23,662 nucleotides of DNA from CAZZKE01 sp964655005. Its GTDB lineage: Bacteria; Pseudomonadota; Alphaproteobacteria; Rhodospirillales; JABHCV01. Positions 15,454-22,634 of the stretch are shown one piece after another. The position numbers were made by a program, and so were the translations under genes. How positions within the stretch are numbered: the stretch's first letter is position 1; each line of letters begins with the position of its first letter. The DNA lies in assembly GCA_964655005.1 (NCBI GenBank), contig CAZZKE010000044.1, positions 1 through 23,662 of the forward strand, given 5' to 3'. Under the pieces are notes generated by a model. It worked only from the letters and a program-made list of their open reading frames with translations. It did no database searches and had not been told where the DNA came from.

Positions 15454-17351
15454 TAGTCATCCTTCCGGGGCCGGTATTCGGGGGCCAGTTCGCCGATAAT
15501 ACGGACCAGTTCGTCGCGGTCGCCGGCGATGGCGGCGGCGGCCAGGCGGTCGATGGCGGCGGCCAGCGCGGCGGCTTCCGCGGCCCGCGGCGCGGCCAGC
15601 AAAATGCCGTCGCTGCCGGTCTCGACCAGTTGTTCGCCGCCGTGGAACATTTCCTCGTAAAGCTTTTCGCCGGGCCGCAGCCCGGTAATTTCAATCTTTA
15701 CGTCCTTGTCCGGAACCAGCCCGGCCAGGCGGATCATCTGCCGCGCCAGATCCATGATCTTGATCGGCTCACCCATGTCGAGAACGAAAATTTTGCCAGC
15801 CCGCTGCTGGCGGTCGCCGTCCATGGCGGCGGCTTGCAGGACCAGTTCGACGGCCTCGCCGACAGTCATGAAATAGCGGGTGATTTCCGGGTCGGTTACG
15901 GTTAGCGGCCCGCCCCGGGACAATTGCCGCTGAAACAGCGGCGCTACCGAGCCGGTCGATCCCAGCACGTTGCCGAACCGGACGGTGACGAAGCGGGTTC
16001 CGTCCGCCGCGCCGCGTTTCAGGTCCAGCGCCTGACAGTAGCTCTCGGCGATGCGTTTGGTGGCGCCCATTATGTTGGTCGGGTTGACCGCCTTGTCGGT
16101 CGAAATCATCACCATGGTTTCGACCCCGGCCCGCACGCAGGCGTCGGCGACGTTAAGCGTGCCGATAACATTGGTCATCGCGCCTTCGGTCGGGTTGGCC
16201 TCGACCAGCGGCACATGTTTCAGGGCGGCGGCGTGAAAAACCAGTTGCGGGGCCAGCTCGGCCAGGGTCCTGGTGATCGTCCGGCGGTCGCGGACATCGC
16301 CGATCAACGCCTGCCGGGGCAGGCCCGGATGCCGTTCGCCGGTTTCCATGTCGATGCCGTAAAGGGCGAATTCGGAACTATCGAGAAGGCCGATCATGGC
16401 CGGCGCGAAATCCGAAATCTGCCGCACCAGTTCCGATCCGATCGAGCCGCCGGCGCCGGTGACCAGCACCCGCTTGCCTTCGATCATGCGGCGCATGGCG
16501 TCCCGGTCCAATGGCTTTTGCGGTCGCCCAAGCAGGTCTTCCACATCGATCGGGCGAATTTCCGTCTTGTCCACATCACCGCTTTTGAATTCGGTCAGAC
16601 TGGGCAGCCGGGCCAGCGTCAGGCCGGCCTTGCCGGCGTCGTCAAGCAGAGTGCGGACCAGTACGCCGTCGAGCTTTTCCTTGGTCAGGATCAACCGTTG
16701 CGGCGGTTCGCCGTCGGCGGCAAGCCGGGCCACCACCGCCGCCAGATCGGCGGTGGTGCCAAGCACCGACACGCCATGAATGTTGCGCCCCACCCGGCCC
16801 GCCGATTCGGACAAAATCCCGACCACCCGATAACTGGCGTTGGATGCCCTGGCCAGGGACCTGATAAATTCTTCCGCCGCGTCGCCGGCCCCGGCCAGCA
16901 ACACCGGGATGCGGCGATGGTTTTCGTCGTCCAGGGCCAGATCGAAGCGGCGGTCCTTGAACAGCCGGTACAGAAAACGCGGCCCGCCCAGCATGGCCAT
17001 CAGCACGAACCAGTTGATGACCACCAGCGAACGCGGCAGGTTGTGCAGCCGCGACCACAGGAACATGACCGCCAGGAACAGCAGAATAACCAGCGTCACC
17101 GCCCTGGTGATGGCGATCAGGTCGTTGATCGAGGCATAGCGCCAGACGCCGCGATAGAGGCCCCGGTAATGAAAGACCCCGGCGGCGATCAGCCCGAACA
17201 CCAGCCCGGCGACGATAAGGGTGTTGTCGGCAAAATAGTTTACGAAGTTTTCGCCCAGGCGAAGATACAGCGACACGTACAGCGACGCCGTCGCCATAAA
17301 AATATCATGGCCGTAAACATAATAGCCGCGCCTGGGAAATCTCGCCGCCAT
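15453..17351 (-). CDS. Membrane UDP-N-acetylglucosamine 4,6-dehydratase, WbpM/PglF/CapD type
   Basis: The 632-residue protein has four hydrophobic segments (within about 14-125), a Rossmann-like linker domain (about 148-250, with LLAGAGDAAEEF), and a C-terminal SDR domain (about 290-580). The NAD motif is VTGAGGSIGSE (297-307). The catalytic part is STDKAVNPTNIMGATKR (417-433), with M428 where classical SDRs have tyrosine and K432 conserved, as is normal for WbpM and PglF. These enzymes convert UDP-GlcNAc to the 4-keto-6-deoxy sugar at the membrane. The frame is open 19 codons further upstream, but the ATG at 17351 leaves a 4-bp gap after the previous gene rather than a 53-bp overlap. With the next gene upstream it probably makes UDP-QuiNAc; other amino-deoxy sugars remain possible. 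Confidence 0.9.
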   Translation of the reverse strand: MAARFPRRGYYVYGHDIFMATASLYVSLYLRLGENFVNYFADNTLIVAGLVFGLIAAGVFHYRGLYRGVWRYASINDLIAITRAVTLVILLFLAVMFLWSRLHNLPRSLVVINWFVLMAMLGGPRFLYRLFKDRRFDLALDDENHRRIPVLLAGAGDAAEEFIRSLARASNASYRVVGILSESAGRVGRNIHGVSVLGTTADLAAVVARLAADGEPPQRLILTKEKLDGVLVRTLLDDAGKAGLTLARLPSLTEFKSGDVDKTEIRPIDVEDLLGRPQKPLDRDAMRRMIEGKRVLVTGAGGSIGSELVRQISDFAPAMIGLLDSSEFALYGIDMETGERHPGLPRQALIGDVRDRRTITRTLAELAPQLVFHAAALKHVPLVEANPTEGAMTNVIGTLNVADACVRAGVETMVMISTDKAVNPTNIMGATKRIAESYCQALDLKRGAADGTRFVTVRFGNVLGSTGSVAPLFQRQLSRGGPLTVTDPEITRYFMTVGEAVELVLQAAAMDGDRQQRAGKIFVLDMGEPIKIMDLARQMIRLAGLVPDKDVKIEITGLRPGEKLYEEMFHGGEQLVETGSDGILLAAPRAAEAAALAAAIDRLAAAAIAGDRDELVRIIGELAPEYRPRKDD

Positions 17352-17355
17352 GGGC

Positions 17356-18336
17356 CTATCGAATCCGATCCTTTCCGGCGGCGGCGAACCACGCCGCCGT
17401 CTCGTCAAGTCCTTGTACCATGCTGAACGGCGGCGTCCAGCCGAGATCGCGGCGCAGCGCCGTATCGTCCAGGCACAGGTCGTCCAGCAGCCGCGATGCC
17501 GCCGCCGTCTTGCCGGCCGGCACGGCGAGCAGCCGCAGCAGGGCCGGCGGCACGGACCATAACGCCGGGCGGCGTCCGGCCACCCCGGCGCGGTCCAGCG
17601 CCGTCGAAATCCGGCCGATCAGCGCCGCCGTCGAAACCCCTTCGCCATCGCTTGCAAGATAAGTTTTCCCCGCCGCCACGGGGCTTTCCAGAACGGCGCA
17701 AATGACGTCCGCCAGATTGCCCGCGTAAATCAGGCTGCGGCGGTTATCGACCGCGCCCAGCGGCAGCGGCCAGCCTTTCGCGCACAGCCCCAGCAGGGCC
17801 GCGAAATTTCCACGTACGCCGGGGCCGTAAACCAGCGGCGGCCGGATAATGACCACGGCCATGCCGGTCTTGTCCGATATCCGGCGCAATTCCTGTTCGG
17901 CTTCATACTTGGCGATGGCGTAGGGATCGTTCGGTTGCGGCGCGTCGGTTTCCCGGAACGGCGCGCCGGCGGTTCGTTCGCCCATCACCTTTATGGTGCT
18001 TAAGAAAACAAACCGCCTGATTCCGGCGGCGGCGGCATCGGTGGCCAGCTTGACGGCGCCCCGGGTATTGATGCGACGATTTTCGGCCAGCGGGTCGGCC
18101 GCCGTTTCGTTCATGACATGGACCCGCGCCGCCAGATGGACAACCGCCCCGACCCCGTCCAGCGCCTGCCGCCAGTCCGTATGATGGCCCAGTTCGCCCA
18201 CCGTTTTCACCACCGCGCCGGGAATTTTCAGGCCCCCGTCCCGCGACGAGACGACCGCTTCATGGCCGGCGGCGCACAACGCCGGGGTCAGCGCCCGACC
18301 GATAAACCCGCCGCCGCCGGTGACCAGCACCTTCAT
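17356..18336 (-). CDS. NAD-dependent epimerase/dehydratase, WbpV/WreQ-like 4-ketoreductase
   Basis: This 326-residue extended SDR has the nucleotide motif VTGGGGFIG (5-13), the active-site serine and threonine in FLSTIKVMGE (S113, T114), and the Y139-x3-K143 pair in DPYAIAKYEAE. NRRSLIYAGNLADVI and the overall shape resemble the WbpV/WreQ group, which reduces UDP-4-keto-6-deoxy-GlcNAc to UDP-N-acetylquinovosamine. The neighbouring WbpM-like dehydratase and WbpL-like transferase repeat the gene set known from Pseudomonas aeruginosa and Rhizobium etli. UDP-hexose 4-epimerase activity is the main alternative, since sequence alone separates these poorly. The ATG at 18336 overlaps the glycosyltransferase stop (ATGA). 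Confidence 0.82.
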   Translation of the reverse strand: MKVLVTGGGGFIGRALTPALCAAGHEAVVSSRDGGLKIPGAVVKTVGELGHHTDWRQALDGVGAVVHLAARVHVMNETAADPLAENRRINTRGAVKLATDAAAAGIRRFVFLSTIKVMGERTAGAPFRETDAPQPNDPYAIAKYEAEQELRRISDKTGMAVVIIRPPLVYGPGVRGNFAALLGLCAKGWPLPLGAVDNRRSLIYAGNLADVICAVLESPVAAGKTYLASDGEGVSTAALIGRISTALDRAGVAGRRPALWSVPPALLRLLAVPAGKTAAASRLLDDLCLDDTALRRDLGWTPPFSMVQGLDETAAWFAAAGKDRIR

Positions 18337-19667
18337 GGCCCATCCCCGGTGATTTGATCGGCGCCCCGGTAGCGGGCCGGTTGCCGGGCGGGCCCGCCGG
18401 CGTTCACCGTCGCCGCCTTGCCGCCGTCGCCCGCCGCCGCCATTTCCAGGACCCTTAGCATATCCCTGGCCTGGGTTTCCCGGCTGTGGCCGGGGGCCGC
18501 CGCCAGGCTGTGGCCGGCCAGTCGCGATCGTTTTTGACCATCACCGTAAAGTTCCAGAACGGCGCCCAGCAGGGCTTCGGGGTGTTCCGCCGCGACGTGC
18601 AGACCGGCCCCGTCGGCGGCGATGATTTTGCTGGCTTCGCCCGCCGGGGCGGCCAGCAGCAGCGGCAGGCCCATGGCCTGGGCCTCGAAAATCTTCGACG
18701 GAATCACCCCGGCGAAAACCTCCGAATCCTTCAGGTGAACCAGCGCCACGTTGCACAGGCTCCACACCGCCGGCATTTTTTCCTTCGGCTGCCGGTCCAT
18801 GAAAATCACGTTGTCCAGGCCACGGGCGGCGGCGGCTTCCATCAGCGCCCGGCGCTCGGCCCCGGCCCCGGCCAGCAGGAAGCGGATATCGTCCCGGCCC
18901 GGCTCATCGGTCATGTTTTTAAGGAGCGCCGCTGCGTTCAGCACATTGCCCAGGGCGTGCGCCATGCCGTGCGTGCCGATATAGCCGACCACGAATTTGC
19001 CGCCCAGGCCATATTGCGCCGCCAGCCCGGCGTCCCGTGCGGCGGGCCCATAGCGGGACAGGTCGACGCCGTTGACGACGACGGCGATTTTATCCGCCGC
19101 CACCCCCCGCGAGACCAGGTCCTGCTTGAAAGATTCGGTCAGGGCGGCGATGGCGGCGGAACGCCCGTACAGGAACAGTTCCAGTTTTTCGACCATCGCC
19201 AGGGCCGGGCTTTTTTGCATGGCCCCGACGGCGGTGATCGAGGCCGGCCACAGGTCACCCAGTTCGAACACGAATGGAATCCGCCGCACCGCCCCAATCG
19301 CCCAGCCGCCGACGGCGGCGAAAAACTGCGGCGAGGTCGCCGCCACCACATCGGGCCGGGGCTGGCCCAGGCCGGCCAGAAACCCGCTGGCCATGAAGCT
19401 CAGGAAATCCAGCGTACGATGAAAGACGCCCCGGTTGGCGGCGATATAGGTCTTGACCCGGACGACCCGGATGCCGTCCATGGTTTCGGTTCCCCGCCAT
19501 TTGTTGCGGTAGCCGTCGAACAGCTTGCCTTCCGGGAAATTGGGCGCCGAGGTAATCACCGTCACCTGATGCCCCCACCTTGCCCAGTATACCGCGCGTT
19601 CATAGACCCGGGTCGCCGCCGCGTTGCTTTCCGGCGGGAAGTTCTCGCTCAGGAAAAGTATCTTCAC
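18333..19667 (-). CDS. Glycosyltransferase family 4, WbuB-like
   Basis: The 444-residue protein is a GT-B fold glycosyltransferase. The N-terminal domain starts with ILFLSENFPPESNAAATR and has FVFELGDLWPASI (133-145). The C-terminal donor domain has VGYIGTHGMAHALG (227-240), FLLAGAGAER and VIPSKIFEAQAMGLPLLL (321-338) followed by E344, matching the WbuB/WcaI-type layout. It probably adds the second sugar to the lipid-linked primer made by the next enzyme upstream. I chose the GTG at 19667, which overlaps the preceding gene's stop as GTGA and places the first beta strand at the N terminus. The frame is open further upstream, but that part is low-complexity Gly/Arg/Ala, typical of shadow translation. 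The C-terminal 35 residues are unconserved-looking. Donor and acceptor are unknown. Confidence 0.88.
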   Translation of the reverse strand: MKILFLSENFPPESNAAATRVYERAVYWARWGHQVTVITSAPNFPEGKLFDGYRNKWRGTETMDGIRVVRVKTYIAANRGVFHRTLDFLSFMASGFLAGLGQPRPDVVAATSPQFFAAVGGWAIGAVRRIPFVFELGDLWPASITAVGAMQKSPALAMVEKLELFLYGRSAAIAALTESFKQDLVSRGVAADKIAVVVNGVDLSRYGPAARDAGLAAQYGLGGKFVVGYIGTHGMAHALGNVLNAAALLKNMTDEPGRDDIRFLLAGAGAERRALMEAAAARGLDNVIFMDRQPKEKMPAVWSLCNVALVHLKDSEVFAGVIPSKIFEAQAMGLPLLLAAPAGEASKIIAADGAGLHVAAEHPEALLGAVLELYGDGQKRSRLAGHSLAAAPGHSRETQARDMLRVLEMAAAGDGGKAATVNAGGPARQPARYRGADQITGDGP

Positions 19668-20668
19668 CGTCCGGCCCCGCGCGACAGCCGGAACAGCAAG
19701 GCCGCGTTGAGCGCCACGGCAGCCGGCAGCGCCGCGATTTCCAGGCCTTCCGCGGCCACCACGGCGAGGATAATCAGCACCCCGTTCGCCGCCATGACCA
19801 GCAACGACACCGCCCCGTGGCCCAGCCCCCGCCGCACCGCCATTTGATAGAAATGGCGGCGATGGGGCCGCCATATTTTTTCACCGGCGGCGGCCCGGCG
19901 GCAGATCGTCACGGTGGCGTCGCTAAGGTAATACGACGGCAGGATCAGCGCCGCCGGCCATTGCCCGGCCGCCGCCAGGGACAGCAAAAGCCAGCCCAGC
20001 AGGAACCCCAGCGGCACGCTGCCGACATCGCCAATGAAAATTTTCGCCGGGTTCCAGTTCATTTTCAAAAATCCCAGCGCCGCCCCGGCGGCGGCCAGCC
20101 CGTAATACCCCAGGGGTTGGATTTCCGGATTCCCGCCGACAACGACGATTATCGCCAGGCCGCACCCGATGGCCACGGTTTCGACGCCGGTAATGCCGTC
20201 GATGCCGTCCATGAAATTATACAGATTGATGAACCACAGCCACAGGACGCCGGCGGCTATCGGATCGAGCCAGGCCGGCAACAGGCCCTGAAAAAACGCC
20301 CCGCGATCGGGCATCAGATAGATAACGACGCTTACCGCCGCCGCCTGCGCGGCCAAACGAACCAGTTGCCCCAGGCCTTTCAGGTCATCGGCCAGCGACA
20401 CCGCCGCCAGCATGATCGCCGCCGCCGGCAACCCCCAGACCATAACGGCGGGCCGGCCCAGATAAATACCGATGGCGGCCCAGGCGGCGACCAGCACCGC
20501 GATAACGGCAATGCCGCCGCCCCGTGGGGTCGGGTCCCGGTGGCTGGAGCGTTCGTTCGGATGATCCAGAATGGCGTGCTTTCGCAACACCGGCAGCAAC
20601 GCCCGCGTGCCCGCATAGGCGAGCGCGGCGGTGACGGTCAGGGTCAGAATAGCGGTAGGAAAATCCAT
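19664..20668 (-). CDS. Undecaprenyl-phosphate glycosyl-1-phosphate transferase, WbpL/WecA type
   Basis: This 334-residue polytopic membrane protein starts a glycan by transferring a sugar-1-phosphate from UDP-sugar to undecaprenyl phosphate. Family motifs appear in order: ERSSHRDPTPRGGG (39-52), the aspartate pair LADDLKGLG (D94, D95), NLYNFMDGIDGITG (D154, D157), FIGDVGS (D214), and the cytoplasmic loop WRPHRRHFYQ (267-275). The SSHxxPTPRGGG form fits WbpL and its relatives, which accept FucNAc- or QuiNAc-type donors, better than enterobacterial WecA. The ATG at 20668 overlaps the previous stop by one base (TGATG); a TTG one codon earlier is possible. Its stop overlaps the GT4 start. Confidence 0.9.
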   Translation of the reverse strand: MDFPTAILTLTVTAALAYAGTRALLPVLRKHAILDHPNERSSHRDPTPRGGGIAVIAVLVAAWAAIGIYLGRPAVMVWGLPAAAIMLAAVSLADDLKGLGQLVRLAAQAAAVSVVIYLMPDRGAFFQGLLPAWLDPIAAGVLWLWFINLYNFMDGIDGITGVETVAIGCGLAIIVVVGGNPEIQPLGYYGLAAAGAALGFLKMNWNPAKIFIGDVGSVPLGFLLGWLLLSLAAAGQWPAALILPSYYLSDATVTICRRAAAGEKIWRPHRRHFYQMAVRRGLGHGAVSLLVMAANGVLIILAVVAAEGLEIAALPAAVALNAALLFRLSRGAGR

Positions 20669-21576
20669 CAACCGGAGTTTAATAACTTTCCGCCGTCGCG
20701 CAAAGCGGCGTCGCAGGCGGCCAGCACCTCAACCACCCGGACTCCCAGTTCTAGCCCGGCAAGATCGCTTTCGCCCCGCCTGATAGCGCCCGCGAAAGTT
20801 TCCAGAACACGGTCCAGCGGCGCCTTCGCGACGGCACCACCGCCGACATCGTCGTAGGTCAGGGTTTCGCTGTCATATTGAACGACCAGCCGTCGTTTTT
20901 TCCGCTCCATCAGGTTTCCGGCTTCGATGTGGGCGCTGGCGCCGCCCGGAAAATTGAGCTCGATTTCCACGGTTTCGCCGATCCCGTCCGGCGTCCGGCG
21001 GCGTTCCCGCCGGGTCGCCGAAAGGCTGCCGGGATTTTCCCCCGTCAGGTCCAGGCACATGGCGACGTCGTGACTGGCCCGGTCCCACAGCACCGGAACG
21101 TCCGGGCGGAACGGCCCCCAGTCGCCGCCGACACCGCGAATGGACCGAATCGCCCCCAGGCCGAGGCCCTGTTTTTTAAGTTCCTCATAAGCGGGGTGGA
21201 AAAGGTGGATATGATCGACCGCGACGATAGCCGCCTTTTGCCGGGCCAGTTGCAACAGGGCCCGGGCCTGGGCCGCATCCATGGTCAGCGGTTTTTCGAT
21301 CAGCACCGGAATCCCGGCGGCGATGGCGGCGGCAGCCATTTCGGCGTGCAACGGCGGCGGCGTGGCGACGATAACGCCGTCCACATCGCCGGCCGTGGCG
21401 ACGGCGCGCCAGTCTTCGTCGATAATGCAGTCATCGGCAACCAGCGCCCGGCTTGCCGGGTTGCCGCTGGCCAGCCGGTGCAGATTAACGCCCGGCAGGT
21501 TTTTCAGGGTCTTTATATATACGCCGCCCCAGCGCCCGGCGCCGATCAGTCCAAGTCGGAGGGCGCCGGCGCTCAC
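20668..21576 (-). CDS. Gfo/Idh/MocA-family NAD(P)-dependent oxidoreductase
   Basis: The 302-residue protein has an N-terminal Rossmann domain with GLIGAGRWGGVYIKTL (9-24) and the family signature VLIEKPLTMD (91-100, K95). The C-terminal part has DHIHLFHPAYEEL and WDRASHDVAMCLDL (H169, D170), the likely catalytic region. Members oxidise or reduce sugar hydroxyl or keto groups, often on nucleotide sugars such as the 3-dehydrogenases WlbA and WbpB. It is somewhat shorter than most members (about 330-370). The start is a GTG overlapping the upstream stop (GTGA). Its place between the UXS-like enzyme and the initiating transferase suggests a sugar-nucleotide substrate, which I cannot name. Confidence 0.85.
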   Translation of the reverse strand: MSAGALRLGLIGAGRWGGVYIKTLKNLPGVNLHRLASGNPASRALVADDCIIDEDWRAVATAGDVDGVIVATPPPLHAEMAAAAIAAGIPVLIEKPLTMDAAQARALLQLARQKAAIVAVDHIHLFHPAYEELKKQGLGLGAIRSIRGVGGDWGPFRPDVPVLWDRASHDVAMCLDLTGENPGSLSATRRERRRTPDGIGETVEIELNFPGGASAHIEAGNLMERKKRRLVVQYDSETLTYDDVGGGAVAKAPLDRVLETFAGAIRRGESDLAGLELGVRVVEVLAACDAALRDGGKLLNSG

Positions 21577-22634
21577 TGTTCGCCGGTGTACAGGGTATCG
21601 GCCCAGTCGAGGAACCGCTTGAGGCCGTCGTCAAGATCGACAATGGGCTGGAATTCCAGTTGTAATTTGGCCTTCCGGATATCCGGGGCGCGCCGGTTCG
21701 GCTCGTCGGCGGGATAGCTGTCGGGATATTCGACGATATTGTGCCGCACCGGTTTGGCCGACACCTGGCCGATTTTCCGAACCAGATCGACCATCGAAAT
21801 TTCCGGCTTGGGGTTGCCGATGTTGTAGGCTTCGCCGGGAACGCCGTTCAGGATAACCAGCAGGAAACCGACCATGGCGTCGGTGATGTAGCAGAACGTG
21901 CGGGTCTGGTCGCCGCTGCCGTATACGTTCAGCGGCTGCCCGGCCTTGATCCGGCTGGCGAAGTTGGGCAGCACCCGGTAATCGGCCTCTTGCATGCCGG
22001 GGCCGAACACGTTGAACGGGCGGATGGTGTTGGTTTTGGTGCCGTTGCTGGTGTGATAGATATAGCAAAGGGTCTCGCCGACCCGTTTCGATTCGTCATA
22101 GCAGGCCCGTGGCCCCTGGCACGACACGTTGCCGCGATAGCTTTCGGCCATGGGAACGTGTTTCGGGTCCGGGTCGCCGTAAATTTCCGAGGACGAAAAA
22201 AAAGTAAAGCGGGCGTCGTGGCCCTCTGCCAGTTCCAGCATCCGCCGGGTGCCGGTGATCGCCACTTCCAGGGTTTCCAGCGGGTAGGCGCGATAGTAAT
22301 AGGGCGAGGCGATGCCGGCGGCGTGGATCACGTAATCCAGCGGCCCGTCCCACTGGAACGGCTCGATAACGTTGTGGTTGATGAATGTAACGTTGTCGAA
22401 ACGGGGAATTTCGGCGCCCTCGCGGCCCGCCGTGATCAGGTTGTCCAGCGCCACCAGCTTGACCGGCTGGTCCAGCACCGTTTCGTTGAGGCGGGCGAAA
22501 ACCTCCATGAAATAGCGCCCCAGAAAGCCGCGACCGCCGGTCAGCAGCACGGTCTTGCCGGCGAACGCCTGGGCCGGTTCGGCCAGGCGGCTGGTGATTT
22601 CTTCAATATCGGATTTAAGCAGGAATTCGGCCAT
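21573..22634 (-). CDS. UDP-glucuronate decarboxylase-like extended SDR
   Basis: The 353-residue protein has a 25-residue N-terminal extension, then the NAD motif LLTGGRGFLGRYF (30-42). The catalytic region reads FFSSSEIYGDP (S148-S149-E150), followed by GPRACYDESKRVGE with Y179 and K183. GPRACYDE-KR, NVIEPF and RTFCYITDAM are hallmarks of the UDP-glucuronate decarboxylase (UXS) branch, which makes UDP-xylose through a 4-keto pentose. HAAGIASPYYYRAYP replaces the usual HLASPASP form, so it may be a relative with another substrate. A run of eight T (22196-22203, minus strand) lies in the FFSSSE codons. The ATG at 22634 overlaps the methyltransferase stop (TAATG). Confidence 0.82.
   Translation of the reverse strand: MAEFLLKSDIEEITSRLAEPAQAFAGKTVLLTGGRGFLGRYFMEVFARLNETVLDQPVKLVALDNLITAGREGAEIPRFDNVTFINHNVIEPFQWDGPLDYVIHAAGIASPYYYRAYPLETLEVAITGTRRMLELAEGHDARFTFFSSSEIYGDPDPKHVPMAESYRGNVSCQGPRACYDESKRVGETLCYIYHTSNGTKTNTIRPFNVFGPGMQEADYRVLPNFASRIKAGQPLNVYGSGDQTRTFCYITDAMVGFLLVILNGVPGEAYNIGNPKPEISMVDLVRKIGQVSAKPVRHNIVEYPDSYPADEPNRRAPDIRKAKLQLEFQPIVDLDDGLKRFLDWADTLYTGEQ

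Noticed and set aside
16053..16086. Methionine in place of the catalytic tyrosine in the CapD-like dehydratase, as a sign of an inactive enzyme
   Set aside because: Met at this position is normal in the long membrane 4,6-dehydratases such as WbpM and PglF; the Asp-Lys and downstream Lys residues are intact.
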